Shown: positions 1 to 13,642, counted from the first letter of the stretch. The stretch: DNA of 64,000 bases from Ulva prolifera (GCA_023078555.1 CM041199.1:1488001-1552000); one strand, 5' to 3'. Program-made: numbers and translations. The notes: generated from the sequence alone by a model not told the origin.

Positions 1-3000
1 CATCTTCGTCGCACAGATGCATACTGCTGCTTGTTTCGAATTCTGTGAGGAATGCTGCAAGTGAAGGCTGGATTGGTGAAGCAGCTAGACGCACTGAGCC
101 ACTCGCGGCAACCGTGGAAGCAGCAGAATCCGCTGAAGCATTCACTTCAGATGTGTTACAAGTGTTGTTCTGTGCCGCTCTACGCCCTGCTCAAGGACAG
201 TTCTGTTGACACATGAGCACAAGGTGAGGAAGCAGACTGCGACATGTGGATCGTGGAGGCATGCAGCATGGAAACTCCCGTATTGAATAGGCGATCCCCG
301 TGCAGCTGAGTGAGCCATTGGAATACATTGAACAGAGTCATGGCGACCAGCCTGGAACACAGCCAATCGCTACAAGCAACACGACAGGGCGTTTTCCTTG
401 GACTATCGAGTAGCCTGCACATACAGGTCGGCGCCAGTACATTCAACAATGGTGCATGCCTGAGCAATGCAGTGATCTTACTAGGCACATGATGCAGGCA
501 TGAGGTTTGTACTGTACATGATGCAGGTATCAGATGACTTCTACTTGCAATGTGACCACTGATGCACCTATGAATTCGACGCAGCAGTCGTTGGTGGATA
601 CTCAAACTCAACTGCCATGAGATCATGACGGCTTGCACATGGGGATTTATACCCGCATTAAGCTGCAAACTCGAGGACGTCCGTGTATACTGTGTTGGTT
701 GCGACGGGATGAGCACGTCAACACGGTCAAGCACACCGGCTCCCCGACATCACATCACATGATCGAACTGAGCGTGTATCCGATGATGAGAGTAAGCTGC
801 AAATGAGGTGCTTCAACCCGACTGCATGATGCTGGCGTCATGAACCTCCGGACAGGCCTCTGATTGTTCCCGGCTGTGCTTTGCAAGCAACTGTATCTCA
901 CAGCAATCAGAATTGCAGGCAACACAGGCACGCGCACAAAGACGCGCCGGGCATAGTTGCAAGCCATGCAGCAGTCATTCTGAAGAGATACGTCTTGTTA
1001 GCGGCCGGCTCCATCACAATACTGATCAGCACAGCGTCCCAAGACCAACCTGAGGCAGCAGAGCGGCAACCTGATGGACTGCCGCAATTAATCATTTCAT
1101 AAGCCGCAGGTCATCAGAGGTGTTCAACTATTCAGCGACTTCAGCAGCTTGAAAATATGTCAACGTACCACAGGCGCAGATGTGTGCGTAGCTGGCACAT
1201 CTTCTGGACCGCTCGAGCAGCCACATACTCATGTACAGAATAAAACGGATGACTGTAACGAAGACTATGTGCTGCAAGTTGGTCTGGTGCGGTGACGTTA
1301 CCTGTCGGGAGGCCTGGCCGTGCGCATTCGTATTCAGCAGTACGCTGCCGCACAGCGGCTGGTACGGACTTTGCTAAATGGACACAAAGACGGCTTTTTG
1401 ACACGCAATAAACAGATTTGTGACATTACCATCACATGCGTGGGCGTAGGAGTGTTGCAGCGGCGATCTGTTGCTCTGTGCCTTTTGACGCATTTACCTA
1501 CCGCGGCCGAGCGTGGTATGTCGATGGTACCTGGGGCAACTTGGGTCAAGGCCCTCGTATGAGCCCGCACACCCCGGTAACTCCGGCTCTGAGGTGCCGG
1601 GCACAACACAGTACTACCAGCGATGACACTTTTCCACCGTGCTACGTCCACTCTGCTCGTTTGTCGATCCTGCCTGTGTATATTACAAAAGACTCGCTCA
1701 TAGTGAGTACGCGAATCTCAGCAGCGCATTGACAAGCCACGTGCCGAACGGCCTGTGCGACGAGGACTAAAGCAGTTAGTGGCTTGTCCAGTCCCGCAAT
1801 ATATGCGCGTGACGAACTGCAAAGCAATGATTCGCATGTCTGTCCCGGTCACGCCAAAACTGGACACGAAAATCAAAACAATTGTTCCCGCGTCTCGTCC
1901 CACCTAGGACCGCAACGAACTTTCACGTTCATTGCGGTAGTTCATGCAGCTTGAGGCGGCTACACGGGGTGCGTGGACGGCTGTGCAAGCGACAAACCCC
2001 GAGCGCAACGGTGCAGCCTGTGCCACTCGGCCTGCGCCTACCCAGGGGGAGAGCGGTAGGGTTTTGTCGCAGAACTACGGCCACACTTGGCGTACGGCCA
2101 TCAGAATGTCATCAGAGAGCCATGCAGATCTCGGGATACATGTGTAGGCAATGTGGGCTAGCCCAGCCACTGATGGGTTGCTTTGAGTCCTGACTTCGCT
2201 GCAGGTACCTCTAACCTTTGAGCGAGAAAATCCAGAACTACGTCACAGTTACATACCATCTGACTGGGCAGAGGCAAGGCCACAGTCAGGCTCTGACGAT
2301 GTTCAGGAAAAGCACCCCACAGGAAGGCGTGAGCATGAGACATAGCAGCGCACACCACCCAGGTGCAGTGCAGCACCCAGCTGCAGCACGGTGCACTCCC
2401 TCACCCCTCGAAAAAAACGGAGGAATCAGCTCCTCCTTCACCTTCTCAGTTCTGAATTCTGTGCAGTGAGAACACACGCAGGTGACAGTACCACTCACAC
2501 TCCATCAACCACGCCTGCACCAAGTGCAGCGAGCCACGGCAGCAGCGGTAGCTTGGCTCGGCCACTGAGCCCGATTGGACACGACCGATGTATCGCAGAA
2601 TACATTAACATCTGTACCATTGTTCCTGAAGGGCCCGCAAGGCGCAGAGTAGGCACGTGCCTGTCACTCCCGTGCGCCTGCTGCCACATACGCCCGAGAT
2701 GCATACCCACGCATCCCATCCAAGCGTTAACATTGTTGAATCCCCCCCCACCCCGTGCACGGTATCCGCTGCAACGCTAGACCTACCAAACTAGCCATTG
2801 TGTCTACATCTAAGTGCAGACAGCATTCGCAGGGTACCACCATTCCGACCAAGCTTCTTCCTGGCGCGCGCACCACCACGATTTTGGCGCAGCGCCAGCT
2901 CAACCGGTCCCCGCGACCCAGCCTGTACGCATGCATGCAGCTACAGCACCGGAACAAACTGTCAGGTGTGATCATATGCTTTTAAGTCTGATGTCGTGCA

Positions 3001-3600
3001 ACGGTGCCCGAGCCACGCCCTGGCAGCTTCACACCTCCGACATCCCGCGCGACTTCACAGCGTGAAGCGCAGCACACATACAAAAACATCCAGTTCATCT
3101 CTGGGTCAGTGTGCCCGCGTTTGCCGAGCAACGGCCATGCATCCGTGCCATGCTTCCGTGCCATCCTCGGGGCCTCGCTCGGAACTCCGTACAGAAATAG
3201 CTGCCGGCCGATAGCTCCACCGCGCCGCACGAGGGCTCACGCACTCCGCGATGCATGAGGGCTCACGCACTGTGCCGGCCATCGCCAAGGCCACTGCCGC
3301 GGCTGACGACCGCCATCGCCGCGTCTTCCGGCGCCGCGATGCCCGGCCCGAAGCCCACAGCCGCGTCCAATTCCATGTCCATGAGCATCGTGTCATGTGC
3401 ACCTGCACATGCATGGGCATGATGCGATTGGACTGGCGGTCCGGAGATGGGGGCGCAGACCTGTCACGCATACGGGGTCATGTGTCACCGCGTTTCGGTC
3501 TACAGGGTTGCACTCACGTCTCATGATGGGGTCTCTGCGACGACAAGCGTTGCTCAGATGACCGACTGCGCAGCGAGATCGGCAGGTGTGCGGCCATAGG
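1..3600. other. no gene supported
   Basis: I see no reading frame here with recognisable domains, and no chain of exons with matching splice phases. The open frames are short and rich in Cys, His and Arg, which is what chance translation of this DNA gives. It may be intergenic, or contain untranslated exons and the 3' end of the AP2 gene that lies to its right on the minus strand. Confidence 0.5.
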
Positions 3601-3615
3601 GGAGGGGGTGATGGG

Positions 3616-6600
3616 CTACGCACCGCCACACAGCTGGCTCTCGACGTCGGCGACGGTCCCAAACAACATCGCATCTGTGAGGTCTCCGGGCTTGCCGCCT
3701 CCTGGCAGACTCGGGCAATCATCCTCCGACCCTCCGACGGCGAATTCCGCGCCTCCAGCACCCGTCCACGTCATCTCCCGGCCCTCCCCGGACCATGTCG
3801 ATGTCGTCGTGTCCCTGAGGCCTGCCTCCTCCAGCCTAAACGTCGGCTGCGATAGGCCGCCACTGTCTGTCGACACCCAGTCGAGGCACCACGGCGAAGG
3901 CACCGCTACGGAAAAGTCCGGGACACCCACGGGGGTCTGTTTGCAGGGTGTGTTGAGCGCGTAATCCACCCCTGTGGCCTCCCCCGCACTCCCAGACCCG
4001 GGGTCGTAGTGGCTCGACGTCGGCCGGGGGCTCTCGGCGTGCGCCGACGGCGGCGCGCTGCGCTGTGGCCGTTCGTCTTCCGCGTCGCTGCCAGACACGC
4101 CCGACGTGAGCGAGAAGTTCCCGAAGCTGTGCACGTGCTCGAGTCCACGCGCGTAGGGGTTTGGCTCCCCGACGTTGCGCGGCTGGGAGTGAACCCTGAT
4201 GAGCACGCCGGCACAGTCCTGGACAGTCTCGGTCGGTTCCCGGTGGCTGTGTGCTGCTGTGGCGGCATGCAAGGCGTTGTGCGCATACGATGAGACGGTC
4301 TGAGCGAGCTCTGTCGGTTCGCCTTCATGCGCAGCATGCACAGCATGGTGCCCGCCGGTAGTGCGCACAGGCCTCCCCCTTTGCTTTGCCGGGAATCTGT
4401 GCAACCCCTGATCTGTACTCTCTCGCGAGTGCTCCATGGGTGGCTCCCCATCTCCCTGCAAGCACCAAGAAGCTCAGCTCACGCATGGCTGTGGCTGGAG
4501 CTAAATCACCAGAGCTCGCAGAAGTTTACATTGTTTCGAGAGGGGGGGGGGGGGGGGGGGGGGGGCAGTATTTTACCTCAGATACATCAGGAGCGTCGTT
4601 GCCGCCCTGCTGATTGGCAAGCTTTGACTTCTGTCGCGCGGTCAGCCGCCGCAGGCACAGCGGCGGCGCAGCGTCGCTGGCGCCGCCGTGGCGCCGCTTG
4701 CGCACCGACGCGGCCATGCGGTCAAGGTACTTCGCCGTGTTCTCCTCCTCCTGGGGGCTGATGGGGAAGTTGCAGATGGCAGAGTCTCCGCGAATCTTCC
4801 GCGCCGCTGAGTCATACGCCGCCGCCGCCTGCATGCATACTGCTGATGCTGGAGGGCACGGCGGAAGCCGACAATGAGCTCAAGAGGTACAGCACAGGCC
4901 CAGAGAGGCAGCAACGAGAACCCTGAGCATGCGCACGGGGAGGGGTGTACTGCATTCCTGGTGTAGTTCAACGGAGTCACGGCTGCGCAGAGCAATCCTC
5001 ACGCCCCTCCCCCCCCTGTAGCAAGTAGCGCACGCACGTGTGGACACTGGGATGTTGTGTGTGATGGGGGCCGGTGACAAGCGGTTGCGGTGCCTTGGGA
5101 GACTTTTGTGTTCTCTGGCGTGTGTGCAACATTTGTGTGCAACATTTCTGTGCGTGATGTTTCTGTGCCTTGAGTGTGGCACAGCTTGCCTCCCTGGCTC
5201 TGTCCTTGTTCTTCGTACAACGATTCAAGGTGGGATCCGGTGGGGGACTCCCTCTCCTTTGAGTCCCGTTTGAGCATACCAGCCTTGACAACAAACATGT
5301 GCATCCGCAGATCATGCAGGGCGCGAACAAGTGCGCGTCCAGGCCCGTCTGGATATCGCGATAGTGTACAGCACGCGTGTGTGCGAACTGCGTTTTCCAG
5401 CTTGTGGCGCATGCGACAAAGTGTTGTAACCGGTGATATAACCGCTATACCACTGGTTACAGCACAGAGACATCTGAGTCAGAGATGGAAGCATGCAGGC
5501 CGGGCGGCAGCGTACACTGCAGCGCGGTCCTCTGCAATGCTACAGCTTGCCACGTATCTCGAGACAAGAGGCGTCTCGCGTGCAGCAAAGCCACGGGCGA
5601 GCGAGAATTCGAGATCATCCGAAGCTTGTCACCGAGTCGTACGACCGCCGCTGCTCCAAACGCGCTGTGACGGGGGTGGAACACGGTGCAGTTCGATAGC
5701 GGAACTACCGGGCCGTACGTTGCGCGCGGGAACTGCGCAAAGGTTCCGGCAGCATCGATTGCGTCGAATGACGAAACCACGTACATGCGCCACTCGTGGT
5801 CCACAGGACATGGCACGATGAATGCGGACTTTGACGGAGATACACACTGTGATGGCATATGCCGTAATGGCTGAGCGCTGAGGAGCAATCTGCGCCACGA
5901 CTGGCCATGCACACGATATGATTGGACCTGCGTATTGCGACCTGGCGTGGCAAGCTTACGGACGCCCGGAAGGGTTACATACAGCTGAGCCCACCCGAGA
6001 TGGGCGTAACAGAAGCGTAGGCTGTGGCGAAACTCCGCTATGTGAAGACGCAGATACGCTCACATACGGAATAGTGCGCACAGCTGTTGAGGCTGAGAGC
6101 CACGGGCTGGCGGCCCAGCACGTCTCACCGTGGCGCATGCATGTGTTCCGGAACACAGTTGCCGAAATAGAGATCGCACGGACGGGAGTGCAGGAGGCTT
6201 GCAGGGCGCCATGCGAACGAGATATCGTTCGCGAGACCACGCTGTATGCTTGGTAGCGTGGAAGAGGAACGACACGTGTGTGGCCATTTCAGGCAGGCCG
6301 TGAGCGCTGCGGTGAAGCCTGCTGATGATGCAAGGCTCGGAACGTGTCCCAAACCGAGCTGGGCTGAGACATGCAGCTGTGGTGCTGCCAGCAAGCTCGC
6401 CGCGCACCGGAATATACTACTCGCTGCGGCAACGTTGTACGCTGGATTCTGGTGGAGTGCCGGAGGAGGTCGTGATGGAGGGATGGCCGTGCTTGCAGCT
6501 CGAGACAACGCACGCACGCTTCAACAGAGAGCCGGGATGTCGGCAGAGTGGGAAAGGCGATGGGGTGCAAGCGCAGGGCTACACAGGGCTGCGGGCGCGC

Positions 6601-7344
6601 AGGACCGGCGAGATCTGTGTTTTCTGAGGTTGTGCCACGATCAAGCGGTTGTGTCGTCATCGCGGGGTGGTCTATGGGCGGTGTCGCACAGCAATCGAAA
6701 AGCTGGGTGCCTGATGCCGACAGGCAGCACGGACGTCATGCCGCGCCCTGTACCTTGCGGCAATGGATATAAGCGGTTTGCTTGTGTAGGGATTCAAGAG
6801 TGTGCAGGGATGCAGGGCAGCGCAGGCTAGAGGGCCAGATTTGGTGGGCGGACGCAAACAATTGTGTCCACAGCGCTGCTGCACCGCGTGTTCCACAGCA
6901 GCTGCGACACCAACAACGGCATCCAAGCCAACAAAAGTGTAAATTCATCCAGTACTCTACGGTGATACTGGAATTCAGATGCGTGACAGCGTCCCCGACG
7001 ACCTTGTTATGTGCTATACCCCCCACAGGTATGAAACTATACCGTCCCGATCTCACGAAGCAAACACCGCAGCGTCAACGGAAAAGGGAATGATAAACAG
7101 ACATGATTAGATGAATTTGTGCGCGCGAGCAGTGCAGAAGCGCGCGAAGTACCTCTTGAGCAGTGTCGAAAGTGCCCAGCCATAACCGATGCCCCTTGTG
7201 GGGGTCCCTGATCTCCGCAGCCCACTTGCCCCAAGGTCTCTGCCGCACTCCTCGCAGAGCTAAATGAGATTGCTGCGGAACTGGGCGTTCCATGACGGCC
7301 TTCATTGATCGGAGCGCTTGAGCAACGTCAACACGATGGCGCAA
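3616..7344 (-). CDS. AP2/ERF-domain transcription factor, three exons
   Basis: DNA-binding transcription factor expected to act in the nucleus. Exons on the minus strand are 7153-7344, 4577-4828 and 3616-4455, all joined in phase 0, giving about 427 residues. The single AP2 domain covers about residues 29-87. Exon 1 gives [17 protein letters not shown] and [10 protein letters not shown], and exon 2 continues with [14 protein letters not shown] and ICNFP. A 2.3-kb intron therefore cuts the domain just before its helix. The Ala and Asp in WAAEIRD are those usual in the ERF rather than the DREB group (family knowledge). The rest of exon 2 is basic, and exon 3 is hydrophilic, rich in Ser, Gly, His and Pro, as in disordered regulatory regions. 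The start used is the first Met of the open frame; a Met 17 codons later or an extra upstream exon is possible. Target genes are unknown. Confidence 0.85.
4540..4566. repeat. poly-G run (poly-C in the AP2 gene sense)
   Basis: A run of about 27 G lies in the short second intron of the AP2 gene, roughly 10 bases after its 5' splice site. On the coding strand it is poly-C. Its length is probably variable, and sequencing slippage is possible. Confidence 0.9.
5425..5461. repeat. inverted repeat able to form a hairpin
   Basis: GTAACCGGTG and CACTGGTTAC face each other across about 16 bases and pair at nine of ten positions. It lies in the 2.3-kb first intron of the AP2 gene. No function can be assigned. 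Confidence 0.5.
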
Positions 7345-9500
7345 ATAGGCACACGCGCAACGATCGAATATCTCAACGTGGAAGCGGGCCTAGGAGGAAC
7401 AGAGGAATTGTGGAAACGGCACTGGGCATTGCTTCACAAGTGGTACGGAAGCACGGGCCAGCGCTGCCTTCCGGACACGCATGGCGCGGATGCTCAACTT
7501 TTGTGCTGAGCACGTACCCCTGGTAGCCACGATCATGCACCGCATGCGAGTGGGTCCGGGAAACTTAGCAGGCCTCTACAGGCGTACACACTAAACAACC
7601 AGTAAGCAAGAAATCTGGCATGCAAGGAGATGCCGCTGCACGGTGTTTGGCGTTCTTGTGGACTGTGGTCTGGCACAGAATCGCAGGGAGCAGTTGCGGC
7701 CGCAGCATGTCCTGGCTGCCATCGAACCTTCCGGCTTACGGAAGCCCGCTGCATGATGCCGCGGCGATGGCCGCGGCAGTGCTGCTGACGCTCATGCATG
7801 TGTTCACAACCCTACCTCTTGTGCTCTCAACGGTGTCTGGGAACTTTACGATCCCGGTATTCCAGCGCGCGAACGCGCAGTGCTGGCAGCAGCTCCATTG
7901 CAAGCACAATTGTCAGCCTCACGACATCCGGTGTTAACTCAGTGTTTGTGCATGGCTTTCTGCATGAACAGCTGCAGGTTTTAGATCAGGTTTTGCAAAG
8001 CCAAAGTCCGATCTCGAGAGGCAGATACGTACAAGCGATCGCACCGCTGGAACCGCGCAGGGGCATCTGTGCAGCATCGATGAACTGGTCAATGCAATTA
8101 GGATTAAGGCTTGCCGCAGCTCTCTAAGTACAACATCTGCCAATCAAGTCAACGTTGCGTACGCAGAACAAGTCCAAGGCACCGCAGCCACGCAACACCA
8201 GCTAGCCAGAAGCATGCACCTTTGCATGGCCATAGCTGCAACCAGATGGCTCTTGAAACCTGGTCGCATGAATGCATCAGCGGCATGCATGTCTTCCCGG
8301 CGATTTGGGCCGCGCAGCTGCCATTCACGTCAACAGAGCCCACATGTGAAGCAGCGAACCCTTCCCTGTGCAGAAAGCTTTCGCAGCGCACGAGGGTGGA
8401 ACGCAGCGCCAAAGCATGGAGAGGTGTCGCGACATGTCGATATGATGCCGGCCCTGGAGGACCCGGTGCTGCCGGGCTGAGGCATATGCGCTGCTGTAGT
8501 GTGGCCGTGCGTGTGTGGCTGTTGACTCGGAAGAGATTTTTTATTGTGTTTGACTGTTCCCGGCTATTCTTCTTTAAACTATGCACGGCTGTCGCGGAAC
8601 GCCGCTGAGATGTGATGGTATCCATTAGCAGGGCGCGCCTGAAGTGGAGCTCGAATTCGTGGCACCATCCTGGTTACCTACATCTCGCCCGCAGGGATCC
8701 GCGTATAGATAGATAATTTAATAAAATCATTTTCCATCGATTTCCCGTCTGGAAATTGTGCAAGGGTGAGCTGCAGCAGCGGTGCCTGTTTCCGTTGCAG
8801 TGAGAGCTAGTGTCGCTCTGCGGAGCCATCCGCACAGCCATCACAATACAAATTTGCATATTCTTCTCCTCCGCGCAGTCTCTTGGCATTGAGGGGTGCG
8901 TGTGCGGCGCTCTGCGGCGTCACACGGTGGCTCAGGTGTTGAACCGCTGTACTGGGCTGCTGTTCCGAGATCCCAGTGCTGTTTCTGTTAGGACCGGGCC
9001 CTCTTTCGAGAACCGTGTGCACAGTAACGCGCCACAAGTCGATTTGAGGAAGACTTGCCCTTCTGGGCAAAGCCTGCCGACGATCCTCAATCAAACGGCT
9101 GTAGGTGTCAGCTACACAGGCGCAACACGGAAGACACTCTTTTTCTTTGTGTGTGTCCATGCCCGCCCGCCCTTCTGTGCACTTGCATCTCTTAGCAATG
9201 CAGGCACCTCTCATTGAGCAGACACAGCTAGCCCCTTCTCCTGCTGAACCTTTCAAACGCTGGCTCACATTCCACAGGCAAGGCCGCCACCTTCAAGGCG
9301 CCATTCACGGCCGCAGCCGGCGGCTCCACCTGGATTGCCGAAGAAGCTCGCGTGCCACAGTGATGGCTGCCCGGATGCGCAGCTGCTTGGCGGCGGGTCG
9401 CATCGACATGGCTCCTGACGCTTCGAGGCCATGTGCTAGGGCTGTCGGGCTGAGATCTTATTGCACACGCAAGCTGAAGGCTGCGGCTCAGGGAGGCGCT
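7345..9500. other. no gene supported
   Basis: No conserved domain or consistent exon chain was seen on either strand. An upstream exon or promoter of the AP2 gene could lie at the left edge. Confidence 0.45.
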
Positions 9501-9511
9501 CCGAGCAGGGA

Positions 9512-9790
9512 AAAAGTAAAGTAAATCTGAGTTTACTGAGCCGTATGCTGTTGGACATTGACAACTCCGAGTTAACGGGACCACATGTGCCGAAGGGGTG
9601 AACCACCTGGAAACCCCCCTCAGACGACCGTACGCAGCTCACAGGGCGTCCTCCTGTGCTAAGCGAGGTGGTCACGCACGGCCTTTTCGATTTCCCAAAG
9701 GGCACGCAGAATCGAACCCAATCGAACCCACGACCTCCTGAAACGAAGGGGGTAGCTTTTGAACCGTCCTCAACTGGACCGGATCCGCTC
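9512..9790 (-). mobile_element. SINE-like dispersed repeat, longest copy
   Basis: On the minus strand the copy begins with a tRNA-like head: GTCC-AGTTGA-GGAC resembles a D-arm, and the B-box-like GTGGGTTCGATT follows. A 10-base direct duplication (ATCGAACCCA twice on the plus strand, 9711-9730) sits inside the T-arm-like part. The body contains TTTCCAGGTGGTTCACCCC, then GAGTTGTCAATGTCCAA, and the copy ends in a CTTTACTTTT-type tail. The body and tail recur at 16502, 16858, 17395, 34098 and 57284, so this is a family. The tRNA-like head is seen only here, so whether it belongs to the element is an inference. Confidence 0.7.
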
Positions 9791-9799
9791 CAGCCCTTG

Positions 9800-11800
9800 C
9801 AACACCGGCATCTGCTGTAGCCCCTGCGGGCACCGCAATGCATTGCATACCAGCAACACAGCGCAGACGCACTCCTTGACCTAGACAGCTGCAGTCGCTG
9901 ACCCGAGTGGCTGTGGGGCACCGCCGACGCCTCCACAACCTGCTCTCGTACAGGCGGGCCCACGTCATTGCCCGCTGCGGCATCGCTTCGGCGAGGGACT
10001 TTCTGCCCCATTTTTCCCACCGCAGCCAGGATCGCACAGGCTCATCGCCCAGGCTCATCGCGGCGTCTCCCGGCTCGCACATGCATAGCAGCAGTTCGTC
10101 GACGGCTGCAACACATGGCCATCACCTGTCACCACATCTCCAGCCACGGCGGCCGGCGTCGGCCACCCGCACCCCCCGCGATCGCGCCGCCAGGCTTTTG
10201 CCCCTCCAACACCCTAGCAGCTTCTCCCGCACGGCGCGTCGATGCCGCCACAAGCGATGCAAAGGCCCCCCTGGCCGCCCCCCGGCACCCTGCCCACGTC
10301 CAGACGTGCATGCGAGAGCTCTCCCATTCAGCAATGTCAGCCTCTGTATACAAGGACGCCCTTGCGGCACAGGGCAGTCCCAGTAGGCGTGTTGTCACCT
10401 GTGGCCATGGACCCGGCTGCCCGTGCGTCTAAATCAATGTGGAATCCCCTTTATGCATACACGGAGACACCTATTGATTGCATGCATGGTTTGCACAAAA
10501 AAGTCCTTCAACTTTGTTCACCGGCAACCCAATGATGTGGAGCTACAGGGGTTACGAGCAAGTGCACTGCCATGACAAGGAGTCCTTTGGATGACAGGCC
10601 GTGGGTAGGTGTTCAAGCCTTCGGTGCCCGCCACGCATACATGTATCATGCATAATGGCACATCCGTCTCCATTCGGTGATTAAACACTTGAGAGAAAAA
10701 AAGCACGTATGGCTCATCAAGAATCAACTGGCTTCTGTTGTCCTGCGCGGCCCCACACATGGAGCAACACGTACGTCGCACATGCATGAAATCTACTTAC
10801 ACCTAAAGCGCACAGCAGTGGAACGCGGGCACTTGTATGGCTTGTGCAGCGGCATCAGAGTGGCGGGGCACCGCTGCGGTCCACATTGGCCCTTCTCGCA
10901 ACGCACCACGACAGCAAAACACTGTGGCAGAGCGGACGTGGCTGAGGCGGCGACGGCCACTACTTCTGCTGCGGCGTGTCCCCGGTCCGCGCCGCGTTGG
11001 CCCTGCCAGCCTCTCTGATGCCCCGTGTCCAGAGGTGGCACCGCAGTAGGAACCAGCCTGCCCGCCAATGGTGCGGCCCCTCGCCCCGTGGCACGCCCAC
11101 ACCGGCACTGCCGCCGTGGAGGTGACCCCCGCTGGACGGGGCAGCGACACAACTCGCATGCATGGCAGAGCGCTTCATAATCAGCAGCACTAATCGCCTC
11201 AAGGGCAGACCGGATGTGGAAGCACGTTTCGATCCGTCTAGGAGCTCTGAAAATCATAATAACAGTCCAATCACCAGGCAAATGTTGGAAATTCCATTAG
11301 CACCAGACGGCCGCGGTCGCGCTTGCACCGCCGCCCCTCCCATCTGCTAATGCAGTAAATAAGCAGAGTCTACTGGAAGTCACTGCAGCAGGTGCGGCTC
11401 ATGTAGCTGCACAACCCACGTGCTGGCGATCGCAGGTGCACACCCGGCCATTCCCCCCCCCCCCCCCCCCCCCCTTACCCGGGGCCATACACCCCCACGA
11501 GGAGTACAAGTGCCCCGCGGACCCTGCAGAGCCACATGCCTCTCTGAGTCTGGCCATGGCCATGCCGCATTGCCCCCCGAAACACTGCTGCCCACATCCA
11601 GCTCGGATTTGCATCGGCGATGTACGTCCCGGTGGCCAAAACTGTGCAGCAGCTCTGGCGCACATGTGGTGACAGCACGACGACCTGAATTCCTGCACCA
11701 CGGGCCATTTAAAAAAGATACCCACCAAAAAAATCCCACGCTTCCGGCCATCGCTCCGAAAGGGGGGATCCCGCCAATACCTACACCGCCATGCGGGCGC
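9800..11800. other. gene-poor; weak minus-strand coding candidates
   Basis: A minus-strand open frame at 10129-10398 is rich in Ala, Gly and Arg and could be an exon, but I could not place it in a phase-consistent gene. A long poly-C run lies at 11453-11474. Nothing else is supported. Confidence 0.35.
11453..11474. repeat. poly-C run
   Basis: About 22 consecutive C lie some 350 bases beyond the stop codon of the minus-strand dehydrogenase gene. This run is outside any intron I can define. Confidence 0.9.
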
Positions 11801-11821
11801 CGCGACTGCGGCCCGCCCGCC

Positions 11822-13642
11822 TCACAGGAACGGGTCCCGCATCTGCGCGAGGTCAAGCGACACGTCCCAAAGCCGGGCGCACTCCCGGCCGCTGCCCGCC
11901 GCCGCCACCTGCGGCCCCGCCCGCCCGCCCTCCACGAACCGCCCCCGCACCTCCGCCGCCGGGCCGGCCGCCGCGAGTGCGACCGTGCGCACGCTGAGCT
12001 CCGGGCGCAGCAGCGCGAGCGGGAACAGAGCGCGCATGACGGGTGCGAGCACCGGGCGCAGCCACGGCAGCGGGATGTAGTCCGTCTCGAAGTACGTGCG
12101 GGCGAGGGGGGTGTTGACGAGGCCGGGGTGGAGGGTGGTGCAGGTGACGAGGGGGGGCGCTTCCTCAGAGAGGCTGCCGCGGAGGCGCCGCTGCAGGCTG
12201 TCGCTGCGCCGCTGCAGCTCCTCGGCGCACATGAGATTCGCGAGCTTGGACTGCGCGTACGCGCGGAACGGCACGTAGCTCGCCCGGAACTGCATGATAT
12301 GGAACCCTCTTGATTGAAAGAGGTCCGCGGACCCGGGGACGGTGAGGCCGCGAGAGGGGGGGAGGGGACCGGGGGTCAGTGAACAACAGTAATAGTGATT
12401 AATGTGGAGCCGGTAAAGGGGAGACGGGGCAGGCGACCCGGGGGCGCACGCGCTGCGCTGTGTAAGAGGTAGCTGACCCACTGCGGTGCAGCAAATGTGG
12501 ATTGAACAGCAGGCCGTGGTGTTTATGGGCTCCTAGTGGCATTGGCAAGCGCTCCGCGCGGCAGAGGTTGGGGCCCCAGGTCACACTGCCTGGTGCATAG
12601 AGATCGAAGTGGGCAGGGAACGGGAGGCGTGCCTGCAGGTCAGTCCAGTGAAGGCGGCCAGCACGGGATGCAACGCTCGAGACGATGACGAGCCGCAGCG
12701 GCTTGAGCGCGGCCTGGCGCTGGCTTGCTGCAGCCTGGCGGACCCGGTGTGCAGCGATCTCTGAGGCGAGGACGAAGTGACCTAGGTGATTCGTCTGCAC
12801 TGCAACGTAGCGTCGCGCTTGAGCCTCCGATCCACAGGACAGCATTGTCCGGATCCCCAGCGGCAACAAGTACACAGCCAGCGGCTCGGTACTCTGTGTT
12901 GAAGTCTAGACCACCTCGTCACTCAGCAGAGGGTCGTGTCAACAGGCGATACGGCAGCGCTCAGACTCTGGTTCGTGGTATGCGTTTCAGTGTCTGATTT
13001 GTGGTAAGGATACCTGGAACTGGACCTCCATATGGTCGCCAGTCAGCTGGTGCTGCAATGGGCACATGATGCCTGCATTGCAGATCAGGATGTCTAGATC
13101 GTCCGCATGCTTGATCTCTTTTGCGCAGCGCTTGACATCATCGATGCTCCCCAGATCAAGCTTCATTCCCCAGACCTGCATGCCCTGCTGGTCTCAGGCT
13201 CTGGTCAAGCGCTTGCATGCTTGACCGCACTGATGACATAGCATGGCCAGATATACATCTTGTCGCATCAAGGCGGGAGAAACATGTGCCCATTTACGTG
13301 CTTCCTCGTCCGGTGCTCAGAGCAGAACCGCGCCTTCCCTGTGGCTCGTTCGTCCGTAGATACCTCACGCGCAAGTCTCGAGGCCACTTCCTGCGCCCGA
13401 GGCAAGGACCGAGAGGTGATTACCACGTTCGCACCGTGCTCGATGAGGGCTTTGGCTGTGTACTCGCCGATCCCAGATGTTCCACCGGTGATCAGCACTT
13501 TCTTTCCAGCAACATGCCCCAGGTGACGCGACGGCTTGACGCCAACCACCGATGCTTGAATATTATGGAAAGCGTTATCGAATACCTCTACGACGCCAAG
13601 CAAACTCACGTGAAGGAATCCGAGGAAGTCAGAGACAGGCAT
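11822..13642 (-). CDS. short-chain dehydrogenase/reductase (retinol dehydrogenase/WWOX-like)
   Basis: NAD(P)-dependent oxidoreductase of the classical SDR fold; substrate unknown. Minus-strand exons are 13364-13642, 13014-13175, 12585-12794 and 11822-12289, all in phase 0, giving 372 residues. Visible motifs: the cofactor loop TGGTSGIG at 52-59, CNAG at 125-128, NHLGHF just after, the catalytic Ser in VSSVAS near 186, and the catalytic pair in YAQSK (Tyr228, Lys232), followed by HPGLVNTPL. The N-terminus before the Rossmann fold is hydrophobic (LGFLHVSLLGVVEVF), which may anchor it to a membrane. The Met at 13642 is used; an in-frame Met at 13720 would add 26 residues. The last exon is far richer in GC than the first three. 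The closest families are plant and algal TIC32/retinol-dehydrogenase-like proteins, but the substrate cannot be read from sequence. Confidence 0.9.

Noticed and set aside
6246..6830. 194-codon plus-strand open frame
   Set aside because: It lies in the first intron of the AP2 gene on the other strand, shows no domain, and has a chance-like Cys/Arg-rich product.
9701..9790. functional tRNA gene on the minus strand
   Set aside because: The D-arm and B-box resemble a tRNA, but the T-arm region is duplicated, the anticodon stem does not pair well, and a SINE body follows directly.
11420..12313. 297-codon plus-strand open frame
   Set aside because: It crosses a poly-C run and lies antisense to the dehydrogenase exon that carries the YAQSK motif.
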